The notes under the pieces are model-generated. The model ran no database searches. It had not been told where the DNA came from and worked only from the letters and a program-made list of their open reading frames with translations. A program made the position numbers and the translations under genes. Positions 35,228 to 44,791 of a DNA stretch of 64,000 bases are shown here, piece after piece (positions within the stretch are counted from its first letter, which is position 1; each line of letters starts with the position of its first letter). Location of the stretch: assembly GCA_947566645.1 (NCBI GenBank), contig CANOKL010000020.1, positions 1 to 64,000 on the forward strand, written 5' to 3'. The DNA is from an uncultured Lachnospiraceae bacterium (lineage in GTDB: Bacteria > Bacillota > Clostridia > Lachnospirales > Lachnospiraceae).

Positions 35228-35269
35228 AATTTGGGACGGGGCATTTTTAATTTTGCCCCGTCCCAAATT
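35228..35269. terminator. Terminator after putP, GGGACGGGG family
   Basis: Arms AATTTGGGACGGGGCA (35228-35243) and TGCCCCGTCCCAAATT (35254-35269) pair perfectly around a T/A-rich loop. Confidence 0.8.
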
Positions 35270-35357
35270 AATTTGCAAAGAAACACTGTTACAGGGTATA
35301 AAAGTGTGTTACAATAGATAAGAATATACTTTAAGGAGAATGTAGAGGGGATACAAC

Positions 35358-36347
35358 ATGGGAAGCTTTAAAGATGTAGTTGGACATAAAGACATTATAC
35401 GGTATATACAGAATGCGGCCAGGGAGGATAAGGTGACACATGCGTATATCATCAATGGCGCAAGGGGAGCGGGGAAGAAGATGCTCGCAAGGCTTTTTGC
35501 CATGACGCTTCTGTGTGAAAGGGGGGATGGGGATCCCTGCAGCAAATGCCATTCATGTATCCAGGCGGAAAGCGGCAACCATCCGGATATCATTACAGTA
35601 ACCCATGAGAAGCCGAATTCTATTGGTGTAGACGATATAAGAGAACAGGTGAATAACACGATCCAGATCAAGCCCTACAGCGGGCCCTATAAGATCTATA
35701 TCATCCCGCAGGCAGATCTGATGACTGCACAGGCACAGAATGCGCTTCTTAAGACGATAGAGGAGCCGCCGGAGTATGCCGTGATTCTGCTTCTGACGGA
35801 GAATGCGGACATGCTGCTTCCGACGATTAATTCCCGCTGTGTCATGCTTAAGCTGCGCAATATTAAGGAGACACTGATCCGCAAATATCTGATGGAGAGA
35901 CTGCAGGTGCCGGATTATAAGGCGGATATCTGTGCGGCATTTGCACAGGGGAATATGGGAAGAGCCATTATGCTGGCGAATTCGGAACATTTTAATGAGA
36001 TCAGAGAGGAGGCGCTCCATCTTCTTCAGCATGTTCAGGATATGGAGATCAGCGAGATCGTGGAGGCAGTGAACCGGGTGTCTGCATACAAATTAGAGAT
36101 TACGGATTTTCTGGATATCATTATGATATGGTATCGGGATGCTTTGCTCTATAAAGCGACAAGGGATACAGAGAGGGTTGTCCTGAAGGACCAGATGCAT
36201 TATATGAAGGAACAGGCAAGAAGGAGTTCTTATGAAGGAATCGGATTGATTCTTGAAAGTTTGGAAAAGGCGAAGGCAAGGCTTCGGGCCAACGTGAATT
36301 TTGAGCTGGTGATGGAGCTTTTGTTCTTGACGATAAAGGAGAATTAG
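35358..36347 (+). CDS. holB: DNA polymerase III subunit delta-prime
   Basis: The 329-residue clamp-loader subunit is of usual length. It starts VVGHKDIIRYIQNA, has a P-loop variant NGARGAGKKMLARLFA (delta-prime does not need ATP hydrolysis), a zinc site CERGDGDPCSKCHSC, NALLKTIEEPPEYAVILLLT and the sensor-1/SRC motif TINSRCVMLKL. Its position directly before ricT is the usual Firmicute order (holB-yaaT-yabA/trmN). Confidence 0.93.
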   Translation: MGSFKDVVGHKDIIRYIQNAAREDKVTHAYIINGARGAGKKMLARLFAMTLLCERGDGDPCSKCHSCIQAESGNHPDIITVTHEKPNSIGVDDIREQVNNTIQIKPYSGPYKIYIIPQADLMTAQAQNALLKTIEEPPEYAVILLLTENADMLLPTINSRCVMLKLRNIKETLIRKYLMERLQVPDYKADICAAFAQGNMGRAIMLANSEHFNEIREEALHLLQHVQDMEISEIVEAVNRVSAYKLEITDFLDIIMIWYRDALLYKATRDTERVVLKDQMHYMKEQARRSSYEGIGLILESLEKAKARLRANVNFELVMELLFLTIKEN

Positions 36348-36350
36348 GCA

Positions 36351-37262
36351 ATGGTAAGAGTAATAGGAGTAAGATTCCGCCCGGCGGGGAAGATTTATTT
36401 TTTTGCGCCGGGCAGGCATAAAGTAAAGAATGGCGACAAGGTAATTGTGGAGACGGCCAGGGGTGTGGAGTTTGGCTCCGTAGTGACAGGACCGAAGGAA
36501 GTGGAGGACTCCCGTATTACCCAGCCTTTAAAGCCGGTTATCCGGATTGCGACTGAGGAGGATAAGAATAAGGAAGCCAGAAACAGGGAGAAGGAAAAGG
36601 AAGCCTTTGCGATCTGTCTGGAGAAGATCCGGAAGCATGGGCTTGAGATGAAGCTGATTAATGCAGAATATACATTTGATAATAATAAGGTGCTGTTTTA
36701 TTTCACGGCGGATGGACGGATTGATTTCCGGGAGCTTGTGAAGGATCTGGCAAGTGTGTTCCGTACCAGAATTGAACTCCGGCAGATCGGGGTGCGGGAT
36801 GAGACGAAGATCCGCGGCGGCATTGGAATCTGCGGGCGCTCACTGTGCTGCCATACGTATCTTGCTGAATTTGCACCGGTTTCCATTAAGATGGCAAAGG
36901 AACAGAATCTGTCTCTGAACCCGACGAAGATCTCTGGCGTGTGCGGACGCCTGATGTGCTGTCTGACGAATGAGGAAGAGACATATGAGCAGCTTAACAG
37001 CCGGCTTCCCGGGAACGGGGACCGTGTGACTACCCCGGAGGGGCTTAAGGGAGATGTGCAGTCTGTGAATGTACTCCGCCAGCTTGTGAAGGTGATCGTA
37101 ACGCTGGATAATGACGAGAAGGAGATACGGGAATACAAGGCGAGCGAACTCCGCTTCAGGCCAAAGAGGAAGAAAAAGGATGTTAAGCTGACCAGGGAAG
37201 AGATGGCAGAGCTGAAAGCGCTGGAAGAGAAGAACGGAGCATCGAAGCTGGATGATGAATAA
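36351..37262 (+). CDS. ricT: RicT (YaaT), PSP1-domain RNA-maturation factor
   Basis: The 303-residue protein is the PSP1-domain member of the Y-complex (RicA-RicF-RicT), which assists RNase Y in mRNA processing and affects sporulation and competence in Bacillus. Cys clusters GIGICGRSLCCHTYL and SGVCGRLMCCLTNEEE match iron-sulfur ligands of the complex. The gene follows holB by three bases and overlaps trmN. Confidence 0.93.
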   Translation: MVRVIGVRFRPAGKIYFFAPGRHKVKNGDKVIVETARGVEFGSVVTGPKEVEDSRITQPLKPVIRIATEEDKNKEARNREKEKEAFAICLEKIRKHGLEMKLINAEYTFDNNKVLFYFTADGRIDFRELVKDLASVFRTRIELRQIGVRDETKIRGGIGICGRSLCCHTYLAEFAPVSIKMAKEQNLSLNPTKISGVCGRLMCCLTNEEETYEQLNSRLPGNGDRVTTPEGLKGDVQSVNVLRQLVKVIVTLDNDEKEIREYKASELRFRPKRKKKDVKLTREEMAELKALEEKNGASKLDDE

Positions 37263-37950
37263 GGAGATAAGATTACTGGAGGGCGAGCGCCTGGATGACC
37301 TTATGATCAATGGTTATGAGATCATCCAGCATCCGGGGCGTTTCTGCTTTGGGATAGACGCAGTGCTTCTGTCTGATTTTGCAGTGGTGAAGAAGGGCGA
37401 GCATGTGCTGGACCTGGGAACAGGTACCGGGATTCTGCCTATACTTCTTGAGGCGAAAAATGAGGGCGGAATCTATACCGGGCTGGAGCTTCAGGAGGAG
37501 AGTGCGGACATGGCGAGAAGAAGTGTCGCCTATAACGGGCTTGAGGAGAGCATCAGAATTGTAACAGGAGATATTAAGGAGGCAGCAGGGATATTTGGCG
37601 CAGCCTCCTTTGAGGTTATTACCGTGAATCCGCCTTACATGATCGGACAGCATGGGCTGAAAAATGAAAATGAGGCATTGTATGTTGCCCGGCATGAGGT
37701 AATGTGTACACTGGAGGATGTCCTGCGGGAGAGTGAGAAGCTTCTGAACTGGAAGGGGAGATTCTATATGGTTCACAGACCCTTCCGGCTGCCGGAGATC
37801 TTTATGAAGATGTGCGCGCATAAGATTGAGCCGAAGAGGATCCGCTTTGTGCATCCCTATGTGGATAAAGAGCCTAATATGGTGCTCATTGAGGGACTGC
37901 GCGGAGGAAGACCCAGGCTTACAGTGGAGCCGCCGCTGGTGGTGTACTGA
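37252..37950 (+). CDS. TrmN6-like tRNA adenine-N6 methyltransferase
   Basis: The 232-residue enzyme is of the YabB/TrmN6 group, which methylates N6 of an adenine in tRNA (A37 of tRNA-Val in E. coli; the substrate here is inferred). It shows GRFCFGIDAVLLSDFA, the SAM-binding VLDLGTGTGILPILLEAK and the catalytic NPPY in VITVNPPYMIG. It overlaps ricT by 11 bp. An ATG three bases later is equally possible. Confidence 0.88.
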   Translation: MMNKEIRLLEGERLDDLMINGYEIIQHPGRFCFGIDAVLLSDFAVVKKGEHVLDLGTGTGILPILLEAKNEGGIYTGLELQEESADMARRSVAYNGLEESIRIVTGDIKEAAGIFGAASFEVITVNPPYMIGQHGLKNENEALYVARHEVMCTLEDVLRESEKLLNWKGRFYMVHRPFRLPEIFMKMCAHKIEPKRIRFVHPYVDKEPNMVLIEGLRGGRPRLTVEPPLVVY

Positions 37951-38011
37951 TATTGCATTTCATTCCGCGAAACAACGGGCCAGGCAGCTATGCCTGTATG
38001 GATACTTGAAT

Positions 38012-38047
38012 AAAAAAGAGAGTTTCAATTACGAAACTCTCTTTTTT
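38012..38047. terminator. Bidirectional terminator between convergent genes
   Basis: A perfect 15-bp stem (AAAAAAGAGAGTTTC, 38012-38026, with 38033-38047) around AATTAC has an A-run on one side and a T-run on the other. It can end both trmN and the opposing chemoreceptor gene. Confidence 0.9.
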
Positions 38048-38095
38048 ATGTATTTTAGTAGTTGCTATGTTACTGCCGTACCATGACAATAACAT

Positions 38096-40012
38096 CTAGT
38101 ATTTGTCATTGTTGTTTACAAACGGTACGGTGGGCGCCGGTGTGTAGGATGTCTTTTCTTCCGGTACCGGGCTGCTGTCCGCAAGGGACAGATCTACTTC
38201 TCCGACTGTAGAATAGATCGGTGAACTGCTGTCAGTGTAGCTCTGCGAAGAGGATGCGGTGCTGCGGCTGTAATCCGTGCTTGAGGCAGACACTACAGGT
38301 GCCGGGTCAGAGGACGGAGCTGTAAATGCTGAAGACGACATCCCTTTCAGATGAAAACGGTTTACCAAGTTCTTAAGCAGTGTAGACTGGCTGAAAAGCT
38401 CTTCGCTGGCAGCAGCGCTCTGCTGTGCGGTTGCGGAGTTTGTCTGGATAACAGAGGAGATCTGGTCGATTCCCAGAGTAACCTGCTGAAGTCCTTCTGC
38501 CTGCATGTCTGAGGCTTCTGTAATCTGTGCCATGTTGGTCTCAATCTGCTGTGCACTTGTTACAACATTTAACAGGGACTTCTGTGTGTCTGCTGCAATC
38601 TCGTTTCCTTCCGCAACAGCGGTAAGAGAGTTGCTGATCAGTACAGTAGTATCCTTGGCAGCCTCTGCGCTTCTTGAAGCCAGCGTTCTTACCTCATCAG
38701 CCACAACTGCGAAGCCCTTGCCGGATTCACCCGCGCGTGCAGCCTCGACAGCCGCATTCAGTGCAAGAATATTGGTCTGGAATGCAATGTCTTCAATTGT
38801 CTTAATGATCTTTTCAATCTCGCTTGAGCATTCGTTAATCTTAGTCATGGCAGTCATCATGGCTTCCATCTTGGAATTGCTGTTATTGACCTCGCCCGCT
38901 GTTTCAAGTATCAGGTTATTTACATCCCGTGAATTAGCAGCAGTCTGATTTACCTGCTCAGACAGGGTGCTTAATGTGGCAACTAATTCTTCTACAGAGC
39001 TTGCCTGCTCAGTTGCGCCCTGGCTTAATGCCTGCGCGCCGCTTGATACCTGGTCTGAACCGCTTGATACCTGGTCGGCAGCTACATGAATCTGTCCAAG
39101 CGTATCATTCAGGGAATGAATAATCTTATTTCCAGAGTTCTTGATCGAAGCAAATTCCCCAAGATAATCCATATCCATCTCTACAGACAGATCGCCGTCT
39201 GCCAGTGAGTCCAGTCTGGAACAGATATGGGAAATGTATTCCGACAAAGTCTTTAACACAAAACGAAGATTTTCGGCAAGTACACCGAGTTCATCTTTGG
39301 ACTGGTATGTAACCTCTGAGTGCATATCACCCTTGGCCATTGCTACTACGGCGTGTTCAATCTCGGCAATCGGATATGTGATTCCTCTGATAATGCTGAT
39401 GGAGAGGAAGAGGGTCAGTATCACGCTGACAACTGCCAGTCCATAGAGGATGTAGGTACAATATTTTTTTGTAGTGGATCCGCTGGTGTAATATTCATCA
39501 GCCTTTGCCTGTGCACTTTCGATAATTTCCTGAAGTTTGCTCTGCATATTGGTGGATGCTTCGGCATATTCGCCGGTTGTCAGTTCAACTGCGCCTTCCA
39601 GATCATTGTTCTCCAGGCACTCGATCGTTTTAGACCGTGCTGTACTTGTGTCCTGCGCGGCAGCCTGCATGGACTGCAGAAGAGCAGCATCTCCTTCATA
39701 ACATTCCGCCAGGGAATCAAGGGCGTTGCCCAGCTGTGTGACGCCCTGGTCGATCTCGGACAGATAGGACTGGATTGCTGCGTCATCGCCTGCGGCGCTG
39801 GCGCGGAATACGGTCAGCTGAACCTGCCTCGTTGTGGATTGGGCCTGCAATGCGTACTTTACCATCGGGTATGGAACCTTATAAAAGTTTTCCAGTCCGC
39901 CGAAGACGCTTCCCAGTCCGATCGAAGACGCTATGATTGCAATAATATAAAAGAGTATCACAATGCTGAATGAAAAAAATAGCTTACTTCTTACTTTTAA
40001 ATTTTTTAACAC
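38096..40012 (-). CDS. Methyl-accepting chemotaxis protein
   Basis: The 638-residue receptor starts with GTG behind GGGAGGG. Membrane helices lie at about 12-34 and 187-210, enclosing a four-helix-bundle sensor domain. A HAMP domain follows (about 211-265), then the coiled-coil signalling domain with the conserved tip [22 protein letters not shown]. The last 75 residues are Ser/Pro/Thr-rich, ending in FVNNNDKY. No CheR-binding pentapeptide is obvious. It is probably one of several receptors feeding the CheY encoded at 54.6 kb. Confidence 0.95.
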   Translation of the reverse strand: MLKNLKVRSKLFFSFSIVILFYIIAIIASSIGLGSVFGGLENFYKVPYPMVKYALQAQSTTRQVQLTVFRASAAGDDAAIQSYLSEIDQGVTQLGNALDSLAECYEGDAALLQSMQAAAQDTSTARSKTIECLENNDLEGAVELTTGEYAEASTNMQSKLQEIIESAQAKADEYYTSGSTTKKYCTYILYGLAVVSVILTLFLSISIIRGITYPIAEIEHAVVAMAKGDMHSEVTYQSKDELGVLAENLRFVLKTLSEYISHICSRLDSLADGDLSVEMDMDYLGEFASIKNSGNKIIHSLNDTLGQIHVAADQVSSGSDQVSSGAQALSQGATEQASSVEELVATLSTLSEQVNQTAANSRDVNNLILETAGEVNNSNSKMEAMMTAMTKINECSSEIEKIIKTIEDIAFQTNILALNAAVEAARAGESGKGFAVVADEVRTLASRSAEAAKDTTVLISNSLTAVAEGNEIAADTQKSLLNVVTSAQQIETNMAQITEASDMQAEGLQQVTLGIDQISSVIQTNSATAQQSAAASEELFSQSTLLKNLVNRFHLKGMSSSAFTAPSSDPAPVVSASSTDYSRSTASSSQSYTDSSSPIYSTVGEVDLSLADSSPVPEEKTSYTPAPTVPFVNNNDKY

Positions 40013-40041
40013 TTTTTAATCCCTCCCAGTATAATAGTGAT

Positions 40042-40135
40042 GGAGGTGAAAGTGTCTGTCACCTCCTGCGTACGTTTGGATTGTGGCGTACTCCCATGTA
40101 AGCTATATTTTATACCTCATTTAATAGATTGTAAA
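40042..40135 (-). promoter_or_regulatory. Chemoreceptor promoter and leader hairpin
   Basis: On the minus strand, TTTACA (40135-40130) and TAAAAT (40112-40107) are 17 bp apart. The leader holds an 8-bp stem GGAGGTGA/TCACCTCC (40066-40059 with 40049-40042), which includes a false Shine-Dalgarno about 50 nt upstream of the real one. Confidence 0.6.
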
Positions 40136-40362
40136 TATATAGATGTCGAATTTTCAAAAAAATTTCAAAAAATTTCGAAAAGCTCTTTTCAACAGAAAAG
40201 AAAAATGGCATAATGATATATATTTGCATAATTTACACTTCTTGTACTATACATGCTATATGAGATAAGTGTTAAAGGATTACTAAGCGCCAGGGGCGGA
40301 TATCTGGACTGTAAATATATAACTGTAAATATATAAATAAGAAAAGACAGGAGATGATGGCT
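40136..40362. other. Intergenic region before the flagellar operon
   Basis: The stretch is AT-rich with no gene. A direct repeat ACTGTAAATATATAA occurs at about 40308-40336. I looked for the sigma-28 pattern TAAA-N15-GCCGATAA and found only a poor match (TAAA near 40273, GCGGATAT near 40296, wrong spacing). Confidence 0.45.
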
Positions 40363-41169
40363 ATGACAGGCAATTATGCAGTATATGAGAATTTGTATAA
40401 CTATATGAACTATCTTCTGAACCCGGACCGGAGTATTCAGAGAGAAAGTACCATAAAGGGAGTCGGGGCAGCCGGAAGTTCCAGGGGAAGCAAAGCGTCC
40501 GGCAGCAGAAGTTTCGCGGATACATTTAAGGATACGGCAGGAGTAACAGGCGTGCCGGAGAGTATGGACTCCATTTTTGAGGAAGCGGCGAAGCTTTACG
40601 GCGTGCCGGTGCAGCTTCTTAAGGCTGTGGGCAAGGCTGAGTCCGGCTTTAATGCTAATGCAGTGTCTGCTGTGGGGGCACAGGGGGTGATGCAGCTTAT
40701 GCCGGCAACTGCCCGCTATCTGGGAGTCGATAACCCATTCGATGCCAGGAGCAATATTATGGGAGGGGCAAAATACATTGCGGAAAAGCTTAAGGAGTAT
40801 GACGGCAATGTGGAGCTTGCCCTTGCGGCGTATAATGCAGGCAGCGGCAATGTGGCGAAGTACGGGGGCGTTCCTCCATTTACAGAGACGATCAATTACA
40901 TAGACAGGATCATGGGGTATATGGGTACAGATCTTACGACGGGCAAGACGGTGCAGACAGCCGGAGAACAGCCGGGGACGTCTTACATGGCCGACAGTAC
41001 AGAGAAAGGTACAGCCGGGATGAGTGTTTCGGATGTGATGTCACAGTATTACATGGCACAGATCCAGCTTAAGCTGCAGGAGCGGATGAATGACCTTGGA
41101 CAGTCGCTTCAGGTTTCGGGTGACCCTGATAAGGAACAGGAAGACGAGGAGAAGAGGTATTTCCTGTAA
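40363..41169 (+). CDS. Flagellum-linked soluble lytic transglycosylase
   Basis: The 268-residue protein cleaves peptidoglycan glycan strands, probably to let the rod cross the wall. I place the start at ATG 40363 because AGGAG at 40349-40353 is well spaced for it; ATG 40354 and 40357 are too close. After a Ser/Gly-rich N-terminus without a signal peptide comes the SLT domain: KAVGKAESGFNANAVS with catalytic Glu, AQGVMQLMPATARYLGV and ELALAAYNAGSGNV. The absence of a Sec signal suggests export through the flagellar system. It directly precedes flgB. Confidence 0.85.
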   Translation: MTGNYAVYENLYNYMNYLLNPDRSIQRESTIKGVGAAGSSRGSKASGSRSFADTFKDTAGVTGVPESMDSIFEEAAKLYGVPVQLLKAVGKAESGFNANAVSAVGAQGVMQLMPATARYLGVDNPFDARSNIMGGAKYIAEKLKEYDGNVELALAAYNAGSGNVAKYGGVPPFTETINYIDRIMGYMGTDLTTGKTVQTAGEQPGTSYMADSTEKGTAGMSVSDVMSQYYMAQIQLKLQERMNDLGQSLQVSGDPDKEQEDEEKRYFL

Positions 41170-41209
41170 CTGTTAAATGTGAATATTCATGGAAATGAAT
41201 GAAAAACTA

Positions 41210-41238
41210 TAGACATTTTTTGCGGTTAGGTGTATTAT
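41210..41238 (+). promoter_or_regulatory. Likely promoter of the fla/che operon
   Basis: TAGACA (41210-41215) and TATTAT (41233-41238) have 17-bp spacing, about 95 bp upstream of flgB. A TATAAT overlaps three bases downstream and could be the true -10 with a worse spacing. Confidence 0.5.
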
Positions 41239-41331
41239 AATGAGTGGTATGTTGTGTAAAAAAATGATGTATTCGGTAAAAACACTTAAGAAGTGCAAGT
41301 ATATATAAATAATAATAAGGATGTGACAGAC

Positions 41332-41709
41332 ATGATATTTGGAAATACGATTTCAATGGCACAGAAGTCTCTGGACTGCCTGTGGAAAAAGCAGGAGGCG
41401 CTTTCGGATAATCTGGCGAATATTGATACTCCGGGATACAAGAGAAAGCAGGTGAGCTTCGAAGAGGCTTTCAGGAAACGTCTGATTGCTGCGGATGAGA
41501 CGAAGAGCAGCGCGAAGATGCGAGAGGCCATAGAAGGAGCAGGGTATACGGTTTATACAAGAGACGATACAGCAAGAGTGGATGAGAATAATGTGAATGC
41601 GGATGTGGAAGAGACGGAGATGACCAGAACGTGGCTTCATTATAATTACCTTCTGCAGTCAGTGACCAATGATATCAAGAGATATCAGTCGGCAATCAAA
41701 GGACAGTAG
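41332..41709 (+). CDS. flgB: FlgB, proximal rod protein
   Basis: The 125-residue rod protein has the typical N-terminal SLDCLWKKQEALSDNLANID followed by TPGYKRKQVSFEEAF, and a C-terminal amphipathic helix (WLHYNYLLQSVTNDIKRY). Start ATG 41332 is supported by AAGGA upstream. The next gene is fliE, not flgC as in most species. Confidence 0.93.
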   Translation: MIFGNTISMAQKSLDCLWKKQEALSDNLANIDTPGYKRKQVSFEEAFRKRLIAADETKSSAKMREAIEGAGYTVYTRDDTARVDENNVNADVEETEMTRTWLHYNYLLQSVTNDIKRYQSAIKGQ

Positions 41710-41730
41710 AGAAAGGATTGATACATAATT

Positions 41731-42063
41731 ATGGAAGAGAAGTTCATTACACCCATTGAGCCTATGAGCTTTACCGCGATTCAGCCGATCACCTTAAACG
41801 GGGACTCACAGAAGAGTACCCAGGTTAAGGGGCAGGAAGGAATATCCACATTCCAGGGAATATTTGAAGAGGCGATCGGAAACGTGAGGACAACAGAGGA
41901 TACGTTAGTTAAGGAACAGTACCGTCTGGCGACGGGACAGATAGAAGATCCGCATACGGTTATGATTGCATCTAATCAGGCGCAGCTTGCGGCAGATTTG
42001 CTGATAGCTCTCAGATCACAGGCGCTGCAATCTTATAATGAGATTATGCGTATCAGTTCATAA
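41731..42063 (+). CDS. fliE: FliE, MS ring-rod junction protein
   Basis: The 110-residue protein ends in the FliE pattern QIEDPHTVMIASNQAQLAAD and LLIALRSQALQSYNEIMRIS, which connects the MS ring to the rod. It is separated from flgB by 21 bp. A small GC hairpin near 42090-42106 lies between it and fliF. Confidence 0.93.
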   Translation: MEEKFITPIEPMSFTAIQPITLNGDSQKSTQVKGQEGISTFQGIFEEAIGNVRTTEDTLVKEQYRLATGQIEDPHTVMIASNQAQLAADLLIALRSQALQSYNEIMRISS

Positions 42064-42150
42064 GAGAACTTATGAACTGATATTTCTTCGCCTTTAGGCG
42101 GAATTTATTGCGGCACAAAAAACCAAAAAGAGATAAGAGAGTTTTGAATA

Positions 42151-43794
42151 ATGAAAGAGAGAATCGATCAATTAAAAGAATTAGTTGAAAAGCTAAACAG
42201 CAGGACTAAGAAGATAATCATTATCGGCGTAGCAGCATTGATCGTCGGAGCTGTCATCATAGCGCTTATTTTAAACAATCAGCCTTACGAGACTCTTTTT
42301 ACCGGGCTTGGACAGGAGGAGGCACAGCAGATTACCCAGAAGCTGCAGGAGGACGGCGTTGACTTTAAGTATGACGGTGATTCAGAGATTCTGGTGAAGA
42401 AGGATGTGCTGGACCAGACGAAGGCGGCGCTTGTCCAGGAAGGCTATCCGAAGAATGGATTTACATATGACACCTTCAAGGAGAATGCAGGCATGATGAC
42501 TACGGATTCTGACAAGAATACGTATAAGCTGTATGAACTGCAGGACCGTATCGGGGCTACGATCAGATGCTTCGAGGGTGTAAAGGATGCAAAAGTTACA
42601 ATCGCCCTGGGCGAAGAGAGTAAATACGTACTGAGCGACGATGAGGGGGAAGGCCCCAGCGCTTCCGTATTTGTAACTATGGAGGGAGGCGGTTCTCCGA
42701 CAACTGAGCAGGTGGCAGGTATACAGAGACTTGTCGCAAAGAGCGTTGCGGGAATGGAGCTTACTGAAGTAGTCGTTCTGGATGGAGAGGGAAATGACGT
42801 GTCTGTTGACGCAGACGGGAACAGTTCATCTGTGAATGGCTCAGACGTTGAGGAGATTGCCAGGGTAATTGAACGTCAGATTTCCAATAATGTGGTGAAG
42901 GTGCTTGGACCGATCTACGGGCGGGACAATGTAAAGGTATCCGCACGGGCAAAGATTAATATGGAGAATCTGGTACGTGAGACGATTACCTACAATACTC
43001 CGGAGAAGATAGACGAAGAAGATAAGACAGGAATTGTCAGCAAGGAAGATCTCTACACCGAACGTGCCGGAGGCGGAACAACAGCCGGAGGCGTGGCGGG
43101 AACAGAGACGAACGCGGACACGGCGGAATATAATACGGACAGCAACAATAACAATACAGGTGCATCCAGCGAGAGTGTTTCCAGGGAATATCTGGTGAAT
43201 CAGATTAAGGAACAGGGGCAGGTGTCACCGGGAGCACTGGATGACCTTACTGTATCCGTTGCGATTAACGGAGAGGGTTATGGGAGTCTGAGAGAGAGTC
43301 AGCTTCTTGCCCTTGTGGGAAATGCGGCAGGTATTGCAGCGGCAGACCAGCGGGAGAAGATTACAGTTGTAAGTGCACCGTTCAGCGAAGGCTCTGATGA
43401 TGAGGAGGAGACAAAGAACGGCTTTGTAAGATTCATCGAATCCGTTCCGCTCTGGGTATTTATCGTAGTGGCAGTTCTGCTTGTGCTTCTGCTTGCACTT
43501 CTTATCTTCCTGCTTATAAGACGCAGACGCAGGGCGGAAGAAGAAGCAGAGGAGCTTGCGGCAGCGGAAGAAGCAGCGATGGAAGAAGGCGCTGTGGAAG
43601 GACTCCTGGGAGATCTGGATGCCGGAGAAGAGGAAGTATTCGATCTCAACAAGGAGCTGCAGGAGATCAAGAACGACAGAGGCATGGAACTGAAGAGAAG
43701 CGTCCGCGAATTTGCAGAGCAGAATCCGGAGATAGCTGCACAGTTGCTGAAAAACTGGCTGAATGGAGGCGGTGGAGATGGAAGCGGAGAATAA
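42151..43794 (+). CDS. fliF: FliF, MS ring protein
   Basis: The 547-residue ring protein has an N-terminal membrane helix (about 22-42), the YscJ-like periplasmic domain (YETLFTGLGQEEAQQITQKL), the FliF C domain, and a second helix (about 430-455, PLWVFIVVAVLLVLLLALLI). Its cytoplasmic tail ends in REFAEQNPEIAAQLLKNWL, the FliG-binding segment. It overlaps fliG by 17 bp. Confidence 0.96.
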   Translation: MKERIDQLKELVEKLNSRTKKIIIIGVAALIVGAVIIALILNNQPYETLFTGLGQEEAQQITQKLQEDGVDFKYDGDSEILVKKDVLDQTKAALVQEGYPKNGFTYDTFKENAGMMTTDSDKNTYKLYELQDRIGATIRCFEGVKDAKVTIALGEESKYVLSDDEGEGPSASVFVTMEGGGSPTTEQVAGIQRLVAKSVAGMELTEVVVLDGEGNDVSVDADGNSSSVNGSDVEEIARVIERQISNNVVKVLGPIYGRDNVKVSARAKINMENLVRETITYNTPEKIDEEDKTGIVSKEDLYTERAGGGTTAGGVAGTETNADTAEYNTDSNNNNTGASSESVSREYLVNQIKEQGQVSPGALDDLTVSVAINGEGYGSLRESQLLALVGNAAGIAAADQREKITVVSAPFSEGSDDEEETKNGFVRFIESVPLWVFIVVAVLLVLLLALLIFLLIRRRRRAEEEAEELAAAEEAAMEEGAVEGLLGDLDAGEEEVFDLNKELQEIKNDRGMELKRSVREFAEQNPEIAAQLLKNWLNGGGGDGSGE

Positions 43795-44791
43795 ACTTTC
43801 ACCCGAGCAGAGAGCGGCGGCAGTCATTATTTCACTTGGAGCAGATAAAGCATCTAAGATTTATAAGCATCTGAGTGAGAGTGACATTGAAAAATTAACA
43901 ATTGAAGTAGCGAAGCTGGGGCATATTACTCCGGAACAGATGGAGGATGTCCTGGATGAATTCTATAAGACTTGTCTGACGCAGAAGGTTGTGACAGACG
44001 GCGGCATGGAATATGCGCGTGCTGTACTTGAAAAGGCATTTGGCGAGAGTACGGCGCAGACACTTCTTGAGAAGCTGTCCAAGTCCATGAAGGTACGTCC
44101 GTTTGAATTTGTCAGAAAGAGCAACGTGAAGAATCTGATCTCCTTCCTGCAGCACGAGAGAGCGCAGACAATTGCCCTGGTATTATCCTATGCAGATGCA
44201 GATCAGGCATCTGCAGTGATCAGTGAGCTTCCGAAGGATAAGCGGATCAGGGTAGTAGAAGCAATTGCAAGGATGGAGAGTGCGTCTCCTGATGCGATCA
44301 GGGTAGTAGAGACCTCTCTTAAGAAAAGATTCGAATCAATTCTTACAACACAAGACTTTACGAAGATTGGCGGTATCGACTACATAGCAGATGTTATGAA
44401 CCATATGGATAGAACCAATGAGAAGTACATCTTCGATGAGCTTGGTAAAGAGAACGAAGAACTTGCAGAGAACATCCGCAAGAAGATGTTCGTATTCGAG
44501 GATATTGTCTCTATGGACAACAGATCTATTCAGAGATTTATCCGTGAATGTGATGTTAAGGATATTGTATACGCACTTAAGGGATCTGATGATAACATCA
44601 AAGAGCTTATCTTCGCGAATGTATCCAGTCGTATGGCTGAGAGTATTGAGTCCGATCTTGAGGTTACGGTTAACGTGCGTCTGAGAGATGTTGAAGAGGC
44701 TCAGAGCCGCATCGTAGGTGTAATCAGACGGCTTGAGGAAGCGGGAGAACTGATCATAGTTAAGAGCGGAAAGGATGAAATCATTGCCTAG
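43778..44791 (+). CDS. fliG: FliG, motor switch protein
   Basis: I place the start at ATG 43778 behind GGAGG. The 337-residue protein has the N-terminal FliF-binding domain (LSPEQRAAAVIISLGADKAS), the middle domain with EHPQ-like HERAQTIALVLSYADA, and the C-terminal torque domain (ENIRKKMFVFEDIVSMDNRS, IQRFIRECDVKDIVYALKGS). Charged residues that face MotA are in the last domain. Confidence 0.96.
   Translation: MEAENKLSPEQRAAAVIISLGADKASKIYKHLSESDIEKLTIEVAKLGHITPEQMEDVLDEFYKTCLTQKVVTDGGMEYARAVLEKAFGESTAQTLLEKLSKSMKVRPFEFVRKSNVKNLISFLQHERAQTIALVLSYADADQASAVISELPKDKRIRVVEAIARMESASPDAIRVVETSLKKRFESILTTQDFTKIGGIDYIADVMNHMDRTNEKYIFDELGKENEELAENIRKKMFVFEDIVSMDNRSIQRFIRECDVKDIVYALKGSDDNIKELIFANVSSRMAESIESDLEVTVNVRLRDVEEAQSRIVGVIRRLEEAGELIIVKSGKDEIIA

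Noticed and set aside
40260..40305. Sigma-28 promoter for the lytic transglycosylase gene
   Set aside because: TAAA and GCGGATAT are present, but the spacing is about 19 instead of 15 and the second box is off consensus.
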